Source: Pseudomonas sp. Irchel s3b2
GTDB lineage: Bacteria; Pseudomonadota; Gammaproteobacteria; Pseudomonadales; Pseudomonadaceae
Length of the DNA stretch: 64,000 nt
Direction: 5' to 3'
NCBI RefSeq assembly: GCF_900187445.1
Contig: NZ_FYEB01000016.1
Coordinates: forward strand, 62,001 to 126,000
Shown: positions 26,583-35,058 of the stretch, one piece after another
How positions within the stretch are numbered: the stretch's first letter is position 1
How the letters are laid out: each line of letters begins with the position of its first letter
Notes under the pieces: model-generated
Told to the model about the DNA's origin: nothing
Databases searched by the model: none
The model's input: only the letters and a program-made list of their open reading frames with translations
Program-made: the position numbers and the translations under genes

Positions 26583-29021
26583 TCAGGGAAACACGACCGC
26601 CGCCGCGAGATATAGCAGCAACGCCATCAGCAATACCACGGTGAAGCCCAGGTGGATCGCCAGCAGGGTCGCCAGCACGGCCGCCACCACCGATACGCTG
26701 GCGTTAACGCCCCAAGCGATCGGCACCAGTGCTTCGGCGCGCGCGGAGACGCGCTCGAGTCCGAGCGGAAACGGCATGCCCATGGCGAACGCCAGCGGCG
26801 CTACCAGCGCGGCGCAGATGCCAAACCTAGCGAGGGTCTGCACCGGCGCCAGCAGCTGGAACAACGGGGGCAGGGCGATCAGGTAGAGCAGGGCGATCGC
26901 GCAGATCGCCAGGACTGGCCGCGCGAGCGGATGACGGGGCCCTACACCCGTTCCAATGTCCCCCGGCTGCCGGCCGGAGTAATGGCTGCCGAGGCCAGCG
27001 AAGATCAGGAACGCGCTGAGCGTTACCGCCACCGAATACAACGGGTGGCTGAGGAAAAGGGTGAACTTCTGGATGAAGGCGATTTCCACGAACATGAAGG
27101 CGAAGCCGATGGCGGCGAAGTAGGCCACGACCCGAAGTTCGAACCTGGCCAAAGCCGCATTCCGAGAGCGCCGCTGGCGCCGCCGCGCCACCCATAGCGG
27201 CGCCAGGATCAACAGCACGGCGGCCACGCTGGCCTGTATCAGCGTGGCGATCAGCACCGGATAGCCCCACTCCAGCATTGACAGGCCGCCCTGCTCCTTC
27301 AGCGCCAGCAGTTCCGGCAGCGAGCGCCACTTGAAGAAGTGGAAGAAATACGGCCGGTCATCCATGGTCGGACGCACGTCGAACTTGTAGCGTGCCAGGA
27401 ACTCCGCGCGCTCGCCGGACAGCAGGGCCTGCGCCGCTTCGAAGAACCAGGGCCGGTCGAGCAGGTTGTAGCGGTTCGCTTCGGCCACGGTCATCCCAGG
27501 GTAGTAGGCCAGGTCGAAGGAGCGCGCCCGGCAGAACTCCCGCAGCACGGCGATGCCGGCGTCGTCGAAATCCCTGTTGCTGACCAGCAGCGTCGCGGTC
27601 TTCCAGCCGCGGATCATGGCGATGCGGCGCGCCGCGCTGGCCTGCCCGTCGCGCTCGATGGCCGCGGCTGCGGTGGCCAGGAGCCTGGGAATATCGCGGG
27701 GCGGCAGGGTGACCCAGCGGGTGATAGCCAACAGGCCGCCGGGCGCGAGATGGTGCAGGTACTCGGCGAAGGCATCCACCGTGTACAGGTAGTTCTCGGA
27801 CAGCGCATGCAGGCCGCCCGAGGCAGTGCCGAAGGAGTCCAGGAGGGCGATCTGGATCAGGTCGTAAGGCTCTTCGCGCGAAGCCACCAGGCCGCGCGCC
27901 TCGCCGATCAGCACACGGACGTTGGGCGCGCTGTACGGCTTGCCGGAGAAGTCGGCGAAGCGGTGCTGGACCAGATCGATCACCTGCGGGTTCAGTTCGA
28001 TGGCATCCACCGCGCTGGCGCCGTGGTAGATCGCCTGCAGCACATCGGCGCCGGCGCCGCTGCCCAGCACCAGCACGCGGGGTTGGCGCAGCAGGTGATA
28101 GGGCAGAGCCGAGGTCAGGTAGTCCAGGTAGGCGAGCGGCTCGCGGCGCCCGTCATAGCGGTTCAGCACGGAAAGGCCGTCGCCGTCGGTGAAAATGGCC
28201 AGTTGTGCGGGCGGTTCCTGCGTCGCGTTGAGGCTTAGGCCCGGCGCATGGCGCAGGGGAATGGTCGGGCTGTCGACGACCGTGAGCAGGCCCAGCGGAC
28301 TCCAGGTCTGGGCGATTGCGCGCGCATCCTTGATACGCAGCGTCTGGCTCAGTTCCTTGTACTCGGAGGGCGACAGGGCGATCCAGCGTGCGGGCACGCC
28401 GGCCGGCACCGCGACCGCCGCCGCCAGCAGCAACGGCACGAGCCAGTGCCTATGCCCCGTGTAAACCATGCCGGCCAGCGCCCCGGCGGCGATGCCGGTG
28501 CCGCCCAGCAGCCGCAGCGCATCGACGGGCGTCAGGGCGAAGAGCGCGGCGATGATCACCAGGCTGCCCACGCCAGCTCCGAGAATGTCGAAGGCGTAGA
28601 TCCGATGAATCTGTTCCTGATAGCAGGTGAAGGTCAGGCAGATGCACACCGCCGCGCAGAAGAACGGCACGAACAGCAGCAGATAGATCATCAGCAGGCG
28701 CGCCGACTGCCGCGCGTCCCAGAGGATCTCGAGGGGATTGAATGGAACCTGCTGGGCCAGGCTGAAGCAGGCGATGGCGCTCAGCCCGAACAGCACCGCG
28801 CCGCCGATGAACACGCCGTGGAAGCGCGGCGCCAGCACAGGCCGCGCCAGCGCCACGGCGGTGCCGGCAGCGCCGTAGCCGAGCAGCGCGACGCTGATCA
28901 TCATGTAGGCGAAATGGTGCCACTGGATGATCGAAAGCAGTCGCAGCAGCAGCACCTCATAGCCGATTGCGGAGGCAGACAGCAGCGCCAGGGCGAGCAA
29001 TGGCGGCGAATGCATGCTCAA
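26583..29021 (-). CDS. Membrane protein with spermidine-synthase-like methyltransferase domain
   Basis: An 812-residue multi-spanning membrane protein with a cytosolic or periplasmic SpeE-like domain in the middle. The N-terminal block has about seven helices. The AdoMet/dcAdoMet fold follows (VLVLGSGAGADVLQAIYHGA, DAIELNPQVIDLVQ, YDLIQIALLDSFG), and a further set of about six helices ends the protein. Such fused proteins are known but their reaction is not established; polyamine synthesis is not implied. The gene is conspicuously G+C-rich. Its start overlaps the stop of the exported isoaspartyl methyltransferase gene by 4 bp, so the two act together. Confidence 0.8.
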   Translation of the reverse strand: MSMHSPPLLALALLSASAIGYEVLLLRLLSIIQWHHFAYMMISVALLGYGAAGTAVALARPVLAPRFHGVFIGGAVLFGLSAIACFSLAQQVPFNPLEILWDARQSARLLMIYLLLFVPFFCAAVCICLTFTCYQEQIHRIYAFDILGAGVGSLVIIAALFALTPVDALRLLGGTGIAAGALAGMVYTGHRHWLVPLLLAAAVAVPAGVPARWIALSPSEYKELSQTLRIKDARAIAQTWSPLGLLTVVDSPTIPLRHAPGLSLNATQEPPAQLAIFTDGDGLSVLNRYDGRREPLAYLDYLTSALPYHLLRQPRVLVLGSGAGADVLQAIYHGASAVDAIELNPQVIDLVQHRFADFSGKPYSAPNVRVLIGEARGLVASREEPYDLIQIALLDSFGTASGGLHALSENYLYTVDAFAEYLHHLAPGGLLAITRWVTLPPRDIPRLLATAAAAIERDGQASAARRIAMIRGWKTATLLVSNRDFDDAGIAVLREFCRARSFDLAYYPGMTVAEANRYNLLDRPWFFEAAQALLSGERAEFLARYKFDVRPTMDDRPYFFHFFKWRSLPELLALKEQGGLSMLEWGYPVLIATLIQASVAAVLLILAPLWVARRRQRRSRNAALARFELRVVAYFAAIGFAFMFVEIAFIQKFTLFLSHPLYSVAVTLSAFLIFAGLGSHYSGRQPGDIGTGVGPRHPLARPVLAICAIALLYLIALPPLFQLLAPVQTLARFGICAALVAPLAFAMGMPFPLGLERVSARAEALVPIAWGVNASVSVVAAVLATLLAIHLGFTVVLLMALLLYLAAAVVFP

Positions 29022-29761
29022 CCGCCTTCGACCAGTGGCACGAAGCGCACAGGCAGCACCTGCCGGGTGGACACACTGCCGTCGCCAGCCTTCTCGATCA
29101 GCAGCAGGTACTGAATCATGAACGGCGCGCCGACCGGGATTACCATCCGGCCGCCGGCCTTGAGCTGGGCGATCAATGGCGGCGGTACATGGCTGGCGGC
29201 GGCAGTGACGAGGATGGCGTCGTAAGGCCCGTGCTCAGGCCAGCCGTGGTAGCCATCGCCCAGTCGGGCCTGCACCTTCGCATATCCCAGTCGGCCCAGG
29301 CGCTCCCCGGCCTGCACTGCGAGCGGCTCGATGATCTCCATCGTGTAGACCGCCTGCGCCAGCTCGGCGAGGATCGCCGCCTGATAGCCCGAGCCAGTGC
29401 CGATCTCGAGTACCACGTCGCCGGGCCCGACCTGCGTCAGGTCGGTCATCAGGGCGACGATGTAGGGCTGGGAGATGGTCTGGCCGTAGCCGATCGGCAG
29501 CGGGCGGTTCTCATAGGCGTAGGGCACCTCGTCGGGTGGTACGAACTTATGGCGTGGCACCTTGGCCATGGCGGCCATCACCGGCGCGGCAAACTCGACC
29601 CTGCCGGTTTCGGTGCGGGTGGCGGACGACAAGTTGGCGATCTCTCGCACCATGGCGTCGCGCAACGGCGCGAACGGGTCGTCGGCATGCAGGCCGGCGG
29701 ATGCCAGCGCCAGAGCGATGGCAGGCGCCAGGATGCGCATCAGGAGCATCACCGGCTTCAC
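29018..29761 (-). CDS. Exported protein-L-isoaspartate O-methyltransferase
   Basis: A 247-residue PIMT (Pcm-like) with an N-terminal signal sequence (ILAPAIALALASAGLHA). The methyltransferase motifs are VVLEIGTGSGYQAAILAELA and YDAILVTAAASHVPPPLIAQ, and PIGYGQTISQPYIVALMTDL is the family substrate-binding segment. It would methylate isoaspartyl residues to repair aged proteins, but outside the cytoplasm AdoMet supply is a problem, which may be where the membrane partner at 26583-29021 comes in (inference). Strong G+C bias suggests transfer. Confidence 0.88.
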   Translation of the reverse strand: MKPVMLLMRILAPAIALALASAGLHADDPFAPLRDAMVREIANLSSATRTETGRVEFAAPVMAAMAKVPRHKFVPPDEVPYAYENRPLPIGYGQTISQPYIVALMTDLTQVGPGDVVLEIGTGSGYQAAILAELAQAVYTMEIIEPLAVQAGERLGRLGYAKVQARLGDGYHGWPEHGPYDAILVTAAASHVPPPLIAQLKAGGRMVIPVGAPFMIQYLLLIEKAGDGSVSTRQVLPVRFVPLVEGG

Positions 29762-29895
29762 AATGACTCCTCCGCCTGAGGAATAGTCGAATCGTATGGC
29801 CGGCGGGCTGGCTCGGCAAGCCTGGGGTGCCGGCGACCAAACCAGGCTGCGGCGACTGCCTGAGAAAATATCGATGCGCCTTAAGGGGGTGAACC

Positions 29896-30243
29896 ATGGA
29901 ATCGTTGCTGCCTTTCCTGTTGTTTGCGTTCGTTGCCTCGATTACCCCAGGGCCGACCAATATTTTGGTGTTGAGCCACAGTTCGCGGCTGGGGCTGGGT
30001 GCCACGCTGCCTGTCATTTTTGGCGCATGCGTGGCGGCAGCGCTGATTGTCTTTGCAGTCGGGCTCGGCGTGGGCGAAACACTGCTGCGGTTTCTGTTGG
30101 TCTCCTTGCCGTGCATGACCCTGTGGGCGTTGCTTGGCGTGGGGAGTGCTCGGGTTTTTGGTTCGCCACAGGCGTTCAAACGCATGAACCATGCACTGGC
30201 TTTTTTGCTGCTGGTGTCGGCCTGGTTGACCGTGCTGATGTAG
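29896..30243 (+). pseudogene. LysE-family exporter with internal in-frame deletion
   Basis: The N-terminus (LLFAFVASITPGPTNILVLS) and C-terminus (MNHALAFLLLVSAWLTVLM) are clear LysE/RhtB exporter ends, but the protein is 115 residues instead of about 205. The middle, which normally carries the third helix, the cytosolic loop and the VNPK motif, is missing; the seam is near GETLLRFLLVSLPC (about residues 60-75). The frame is kept. It is very likely non-functional. Confidence 0.75.
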
Positions 30244-30335
30244 GTCGAAACATTGCTTGGGCAGGGCGAAGTAAGTCACAGATGGCCAAACTAAAGCGCA
30301 GAGCCTGGACGATTCGTATTGGTTGGGAAGGGGGA

Positions 30336-30358
30336 CGGAAGGAGCCACGCTCCTTCCG
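30336..30358. terminator. Hairpin between convergent genes
   Basis: CGGAAGGAG (30336-30344) and CTCCTTCCG (30350-30358) with a 5 base loop lie just beyond the end of the minus-strand AidA/PixA gene. There is no T run, so the terminator call rests on position and stem strength. Confidence 0.55.
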
Positions 30359-30371
30359 CTGGTTCAGCTAG

Positions 30372-30860
30372 TCAGTTCGTACCAATGTAGGGGTCCCATT
30401 GGATGAAACGTGTCGATGGCCGAAGTCCTCCAGAGGTCACCTTGACCTGGATCTGGTAGGTAGTCTGAGACGATGCGTTGCGAGCCAGGCCCACCCAATA
30501 GTTACCAGTGGCACCGACTTGCATCGGGTAGCCATCGCTGCCGAACACGCTGCCCTGGGAAATTTGGAAGCCGGTGATGGACACCGTGTCGCCAGCGTTC
30601 TGATCGATCGGTACCACCTCGAAGCCGATGTAGTCCCCGATGTTGCAGTGGGTGCGCAGTTCCAGCGTTCCTTCGCCGCTGCTGTCATTGCTCAGACGAT
30701 TGTCGAACATGTACACACCGGTGGAAATGTTCCCGCCACCAGTGCCCAGTACATATGAGGTATCGATAGCAATGGTGATTGCGGTTTGCGGATTGGCGAT
30801 ACCGGCAAGCACCTGCGAATCAGCAACCCAGACCTGGGCAGTACTTTTTTGGCCACTCAT
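30372..30860 (-). CDS. AidA/PixA family inclusion-body protein
   Basis: A 162-residue protein of the AidA/PixA family, beta-rich cytosolic proteins first seen as quorum-regulated AidA in Ralstonia/Burkholderia and as inclusion-body PixA in Xenorhabdus. Family marks are GVYMFDNRLSNDSSGEGTLE, the IGDYIGFEVVPIDQNAGDTV segment and the C-terminal RPSTRFIQWDPYIGTN. GGAAGGAG precedes the ATG. It lies 15 bp downstream of a paralogue (30876-31292), so the two are a tandem duplicate operon. The molecular function is unknown. Confidence 0.85.
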   Translation of the reverse strand: MSGQKSTAQVWVADSQVLAGIANPQTAITIAIDTSYVLGTGGGNISTGVYMFDNRLSNDSSGEGTLELRTHCNIGDYIGFEVVPIDQNAGDTVSITGFQISQGSVFGSDGYPMQVGATGNYWVGLARNASSQTTYQIQVKVTSGGLRPSTRFIQWDPYIGTN

Positions 30861-30875
30861 TGTCGTGCTCCTTCC

Positions 30876-31292
30876 TTAGGCAGAGACAGTCACGCTGGGG
30901 TTGAGCTTCACGGTGATACCGGAGCCGCTCGCCACCTGTACGTTGAGGGATACCGGGTAGGACGCGGTACCTGCGTTCTGCACGGTGCCGGTGAACGCGC
31001 TCGGGTTATCCGAAGCGGTTTGCGGCTGGCCACTGAAGCCCCAGGCGCTCGAGTTACCGAAGGCGGCAATGGAGACCTGCGAGGTCGACTTGGGATTGAT
31101 CAGGAACACTTGCCAGCAGACATTGCTGCCTTTGGACGCAGCAGTATTCAGGTTGGCGGTGCCTTCTTGGGTGGTGCCAGCAGAGATACGGTTATCGACC
31201 AGATAGACCCCCGCGGTGGAGCCATTGGTCACTGCATTGTCGTCGACCCAGATTTGCACCTGGACGTCACAACTGGTGGTAGGAATTGCCAT
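30876..31292 (-). CDS. AidA/PixA family protein, tandem paralogue
   Basis: A 138-residue paralogue of the next gene. ATG 31292 (MAIPTTSCDVQVQIWVDDNA) has AAGGAG upstream, whereas the frame is open from 31355. It shares the pattern VYLVDNRISAGTTQEGTANL and SNVCWQVFLINPKSTSQVSI, but lacks the C-terminal FIQWDPY stretch, so it may be a shortened or specialised copy. It is first in the pair; the promoter should lie in 31293-31899. Confidence 0.82.
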   Translation of the reverse strand: MAIPTTSCDVQVQIWVDDNAVTNGSTAGVYLVDNRISAGTTQEGTANLNTAASKGSNVCWQVFLINPKSTSQVSIAAFGNSSAWGFSGQPQTASDNPSAFTGTVQNAGTASYPVSLNVQVASGSGITVKLNPSVTVSA

Positions 31293-31899
31293 GAGAGAAC
31301 TCCTTGTAAGGTTTCGACGCAAGCGTCGGGCGTGCCCTATGTCGACCCCACACACTTACCTGCAGGCGTGGTGCCGCACCTCCTTGAGCCTTGTGGTCGC
31401 GAGGACCTTGGCAAAGCATCTCGGTCAGGCGAGTGGGAAGATAGACCAAGCAAGGAAAGGCAACTTGCCATTACGCTATTGGCGCTAGAGACGTTCGAAA
31501 TAACTACCGCGACAGAAGCCTCAAATCGCCTTGGGGCGGTTTGGCGAACCCACGGAATACAAGGTTCTCGAGCTTTCGGCATGGCAACCTTAATGCCGAT
31601 ACGGCTGGCGATGGCTTGGTGCCCACTCATCGGCAAGGTCAGTTCACGGCTGTCCAGGTCCTGGGGTCAGCCACTGGCGCTTGACTGCCGGAAGCGCCCG
31701 TTTTGAAACTCCGCTTATGGCCGGTTTCTGCCTGTCGCCAAGGGCTGCAACCGACCCAATAGCAGTCTGTTGCACCAGGTAGAAAACGACCAGGAGCGGG
31801 CCTGGGCCTTCACAAGATTTAGTATCATAAGGCCATTTTTCAGTATCGTTCGGCCCCTGAGATTTTCAGGGGAAGTCCGGAGGTATCAGGGAGCAGTTG
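31293..31899. other. 607 bp intergenic region
   Basis: It should hold the promoter of the tandem AidA/PixA genes and that of the lipoprotein gene. A copy of the intergenic repeat (GCCTGTCGCCAAGGGCTGCA) occurs near 31729. No convincing gene was seen on either strand. Confidence 0.4.
31705..31762. repeat. Intergenic repeat copy (GCCTGTCGC type)
   Basis: GGCCGGTTTCTGCCTGTCGC followed by AAGGGCTGCAACCGACCCAA resembles the copies near 22637 and 26091. Ends are approximate. Confidence 0.5.
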
Positions 31900-32421
31900 A
31901 TGTACGGGAATGACAAGTTTGGCTGGACGTATGCGCTGCTGGCTGGAGCAGTGGCTCTCAGCGGTTGTACTTCACTATTTCAGGGCAAGCAGTATCTCTT
32001 TCCCCGGCCGGATGAACCCTCGGCGACGGTTCGCCTTAAATATGAAAGTGGCACCAACCTGGACGCCATGACCTTCAACGAATCGGGTTGTTACGCGGGC
32101 TTCACGCCATTGCCATACACCGACGGTTTTATCGAAGCGCAGGTAGCAGTGGGTAAAGAGCTGGTATTGACGTACCGGCAAGTAGTCGCGGGTAGCATGT
32201 GTCAAATACCCTTTTCTTTCACACCTCAGGAGGGGGCCACTTACATCTTGAAGTCGGGCTTCTGGAGTGAGTCCAAGACGGGCATCCTACCCCTCTTCAC
32301 CAGCGACCAATATTACTGCGGACTTGGCGTAGTCAAAAAAGTCGGGACTCAGGAGAGCGTCGAACCCATTCAACAGCTGCGCATCAAGACGGGTTTTGCG
32401 TGCCTCAGGTTCGTCAAGTAG
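31900..32421 (+). CDS. Predicted lipoprotein of unknown function
   Basis: A 173-residue protein starting MYGNDKFGWTYALLAGAV with lipobox ALSGC (about residues 18-23), so it is probably lipid-anchored in the envelope. Four further cysteines (GCYAGF, MCQIPF, YCGLG, ACLRF) could form disulfides. TTG at 31897 is one codon upstream of the ATG. The family was not recognised and it is isolated between intergenic spacers. Confidence 0.7.
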   Translation: MYGNDKFGWTYALLAGAVALSGCTSLFQGKQYLFPRPDEPSATVRLKYESGTNLDAMTFNESGCYAGFTPLPYTDGFIEAQVAVGKELVLTYRQVVAGSMCQIPFSFTPQEGATYILKSGFWSESKTGILPLFTSDQYYCGLGVVKKVGTQESVEPIQQLRIKTGFACLRFVK

Positions 32422-32653
32422 AAGCAATAGGCTGTCTGTCTCGGAGCCGAGAAAGGGGACAATCTGTACCCCTTTTTCTCTGTCTGTTTTTGGTGACCTC
32501 GACACGTACTGACTCGACGATCCACATCGGCAAGGTGACCAGCCGTTCGTCTCGTGCAACGACGTTGTTTTCTGTGGGCATGGGGCGTCCTGTGCCGGGT
32601 CATGCCCGGGCGAGGCGGGATCAACTACAGTTGATAGATGATTGGAGGTGCGT

Positions 32654-32914
32654 ATGAGCATTACTGTCTGCGTCGTATGTGGCGATAGCGCCGAGAAAGC
32701 TTATCCAGTAGGCAGTTTTGATGAGTTCAAATGTCCGAACTGTGGCTACTACTCAGTCGATCGGCAGTTGATTGACGAGATGGAGGCAGCGAGTCAGGTC
32801 TTTGATACGGAGCGTACGCAGCAATATTTGATGATTCACTCTCAGCCGGGCCAAGTGCCTGCGATTACGCGTGTCGAGACTACAAAGCATCAACTAATTG
32901 TGGAGAGCACGTGA
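32654..32914 (+). CDS. Small zinc-ribbon protein of unknown function
   Basis: An 86-residue protein with two CxxC pairs, CVVC near residue 5 and CPNC near residue 28, spaced like a zinc ribbon (VCVVCGDSAEK...EFKCPNCGYYSV). GGAGGTG lies six bases before ATG 32654. The C-terminal half is helical and charged. No partner or family is recognised. Confidence 0.6.
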   Translation: MSITVCVVCGDSAEKAYPVGSFDEFKCPNCGYYSVDRQLIDEMEAASQVFDTERTQQYLMIHSQPGQVPAITRVETTKHQLIVEST

Positions 32915-32934
32915 AAAAGGTGGGGGTTGATCAG

Positions 32935-33115
32935 GCTGCCACTTGCTGCTGTTCCTGGCTGAGGGTCTGTTGCACGGCTGCAATGATGCGGCACAGGTAA
33001 TGCCAATCGGCTCTACGGCCTTCTCGTCCATCAGGTATCACGCAACCATGATGCGCGGATGTTTTCCCGTAGCGGCACCTGCTTCGCCAGCTGGCGTGAA
33101 GTGAGTTTGTGGGCT
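32935..33115 (-). pseudogene. Possible coding remnants
   Basis: The minus strand reads RADWHYLCRIIAAVQQTLSQ ending at a stop near 32934, and in another frame a plausible C-terminus (LAKQVPLRENIRASWLRDT, stop) lies just upstream. Neither has a start. They look like fragments of one or two lost genes; the source was not recognised. Confidence 0.25.
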
Positions 33116-33159
33116 ATTTGTTGATGGTCCGGCATAAGGCCGGATCCAGGAGAATCGAT

Positions 33160-33399
33160 ATGGCTCATTGGGATTCATACGGCTACCCGGAGAACGATCC
33201 AAAAGTTTGGATCACGTTTGGCCCACAAAAGGATGGTTCGCCGCAGGTGGCGTTTCTCGGCCCTATTCAGCCAGAGGGTGATAGCCCCCAAGCGGTCGAG
33301 TACTACCAAGAGGTGGCAGGGCGCTGGACTGATGAGCTTGTAGCCCATGAAGAACTGGACAAAATGGCTCAAGCGATCATTGAGCAGAAACACCTTTAG
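33160..33399 (+). CDS. Small protein of unknown function
   Basis: A 79-residue, acidic, presumably cytosolic protein (MAHWDSYGYPENDPKVWITF ... HEELDKMAQAIIEQKHL). The CCAGGAG site nine bases before ATG 33160 supports translation; the frame is open from 33109. No family or partner was recognised. Confidence 0.5.
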   Translation: MAHWDSYGYPENDPKVWITFGPQKDGSPQVAFLGPIQPEGDSPQAVEYYQEVAGRWTDELVAHEELDKMAQAIIEQKHL

Positions 33400-33555
33400 C
33401 AATAGGTGAGGATGGGTCAGGCCGGTTGCCCGGCTGGCGCCGGTCTCGCTAATGGTGTGATCGGATTCGGTTACGCGGCCTTAACCATGATGGTGCGCAA
33501 TGGTTCAATGGCCTTGGTTGTCAAAGGCTCACGCCGGTACTGTCGCCCCGCGTAT

Positions 33556-34458
33556 TCAGGAGATCTCCAACTCGCCTTCGAGAAAAATCTTGCGGCGTTT
33601 CTTATGGCTGAACTTGTTGTGCTTGCTCGCCGTGTAAATCCGCGCGAACGCAGCGCTATCGATTTCCACGCACTCACGCAGAAAGTCGGCGACCAAACCG
33701 TCGTACAACGCTTCGTCGATGAAATGGTTCATTTCTTTGTGATAGAGAAAACCCAACTGAAAACCCAAGGTTTCAGAGGTGAAATCCGATGGGCGGGTGA
33801 AAACATTCTCCATATCGATGACCCGCAGAGTACTCCACTGCTTTTCAGGCACCATGACGTTCGCCACCCATAGGTCGAGGTGAATCAGACCACGCTTGCG
33901 CATGTCGACAATGAGGTTCATGCACCCTTTGATGAACTCGACCACTCGCTCAGGGTGCTTCTGCAACCATTGCAAACCATTCAAGTGTCCCTCGAGGAAT
34001 TCTGTCAACAGCACGAACTCCTGGATAATACCGAACCTCGGCTTGACCACCCCGAAGCCCACAATGCGAGCAGTCTCAACGCCGCGTTCTGCGGCTATGA
34101 TCGTGTTCAACAGCTCCTCAACAGGCCAGTCGAACCTGCCTGAGCGCTTTGGGCGTCCCAGCGCTATACGGAGTTTCTTTGGCAGGGTCGCGACACGTTG
34201 AACCTTCATGAAGAGCTTGCATTCGTCATGACCCACTAATTGCCTGATGCGGTTGGGGCGGTCCAGGTAATGCGGTTCTATCAACTTACCGATGGAGTCG
34301 AGGACCGCTACGCTCGGGGGGTGCGAGAAATTCAAGGTCGCCTTAGCGATTTGATGGCAGAAAGGAAAAGCTGATTTGACGGTTTTAAGCGATTGCACAG
34401 GACATCCGGTCTTCTTTTGAAGCGGCGCATAGGGCCAAAAATCCGACAATTGTATCAA
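33556..34458 (-). CDS. LPS-core-kinase-like protein (WaaP/InaA/YrbL type)
   Basis: A protein-kinase-fold enzyme of up to 300 residues. The catalytic loop is LIHLDLWVANVMV (HxD...N pattern) and the metal-binding segment VIDMENVFTRP replaces DFG. Upstream are LFMKVQRVATLPKKLRIALG (candidate ATP-binding lysine) and ARIVGFGVV. It resembles lipopolysaccharide-core heptose kinases and YrbL-type proteins. The start is uncertain: TTG 34458 gives the full length, and ATG 34209 gives 217 residues, but homology-like sequence appears to continue before it. Base composition is A+T-richer than average. Confidence 0.7.
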   Translation of the reverse strand: MIQLSDFWPYAPLQKKTGCPVQSLKTVKSAFPFCHQIAKATLNFSHPPSVAVLDSIGKLIEPHYLDRPNRIRQLVGHDECKLFMKVQRVATLPKKLRIALGRPKRSGRFDWPVEELLNTIIAAERGVETARIVGFGVVKPRFGIIQEFVLLTEFLEGHLNGLQWLQKHPERVVEFIKGCMNLIVDMRKRGLIHLDLWVANVMVPEKQWSTLRVIDMENVFTRPSDFTSETLGFQLGFLYHKEMNHFIDEALYDGLVADFLRECVEIDSAAFARIYTASKHNKFSHKKRRKIFLEGELEIS

Positions 34459-34614
34459 GATTTATATCTAGAGTAATCCTGGGTGAACCCTTTTTCACCG
34501 CAATGCGCGCCTTAGGGTTTTGGCACCCCCAACGACCAGCCTTGACATGTCGTTGTTTGCTCGGCGCGCATCACTCTTCTTTCAGATATTGACAGTTAGC
34601 TATTGTCGATATTT

Positions 34615-35058
34615 TTATCTCCGGACAGTATCGTAATCGAAGGGTTTAGTTCCATAGAAAGAATGGATTTCCGTTGCCCAAGACTCATCGGCCATATTAG
34701 GCCAATTATCCTTGTCAAAACCTGGTGCATTTTCCAAGCGCTCTTTCTCTACGTTTAGTATGAAGCGCTTATTTACTGTATCGAGTGTCAACGCATTCCA
34801 GGGTACCGCAAACAGTTTTTCTCCCATGCTAAGAAAGCCACCACAGGATAGAACGGCATAACTCACTCTACCGCTGCGAACATCCAGCATGATTTCCTTA
34901 ATATCCCCCAGGTCTTCTTCATTATGGTTATAAACATCATTTCCAATGAGTGTGTCTGCCCCCATCAGGTCGGGGCCAGGTCCCTGCTCCTCAGAGTCAG
35001 CGTCTCGTATGAGGTTGGTTTTGTATATGCCATAGGTATCGCGATCTTCGTAGTTCAT
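34615..35058 (-). CDS. PRC-barrel domain protein
   Basis: A 147-residue protein with one PRC-barrel (about residues 30-100): MGADTLIGNDVYNHNEEDLG, DIKEIMLDVRSGRVSYAVLS and FAVPWNALTL. PRC-barrel proteins of this kind are common in soil bacteria and often belong to general stress responses. The gene has low G+C for the region and stands alone. Confidence 0.85.
   Translation of the reverse strand: MNYEDRDTYGIYKTNLIRDADSEEQGPGPDLMGADTLIGNDVYNHNEEDLGDIKEIMLDVRSGRVSYAVLSCGGFLSMGEKLFAVPWNALTLDTVNKRFILNVEKERLENAPGFDKDNWPNMADESWATEIHSFYGTKPFDYDTVRR

Noticed and set aside
27339..29779. Several long plus-strand open frames across 27.3-29.8 kb
   Set aside because: They are low-complexity, Gln/Arg/Gly-rich shadows of the G+C-rich methyltransferase genes on the minus strand.
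30786..31706. A 306-codon plus-strand open frame
   Set aside because: It spans both AidA/PixA genes in antisense and then non-coding spacer; no start context and no family features.
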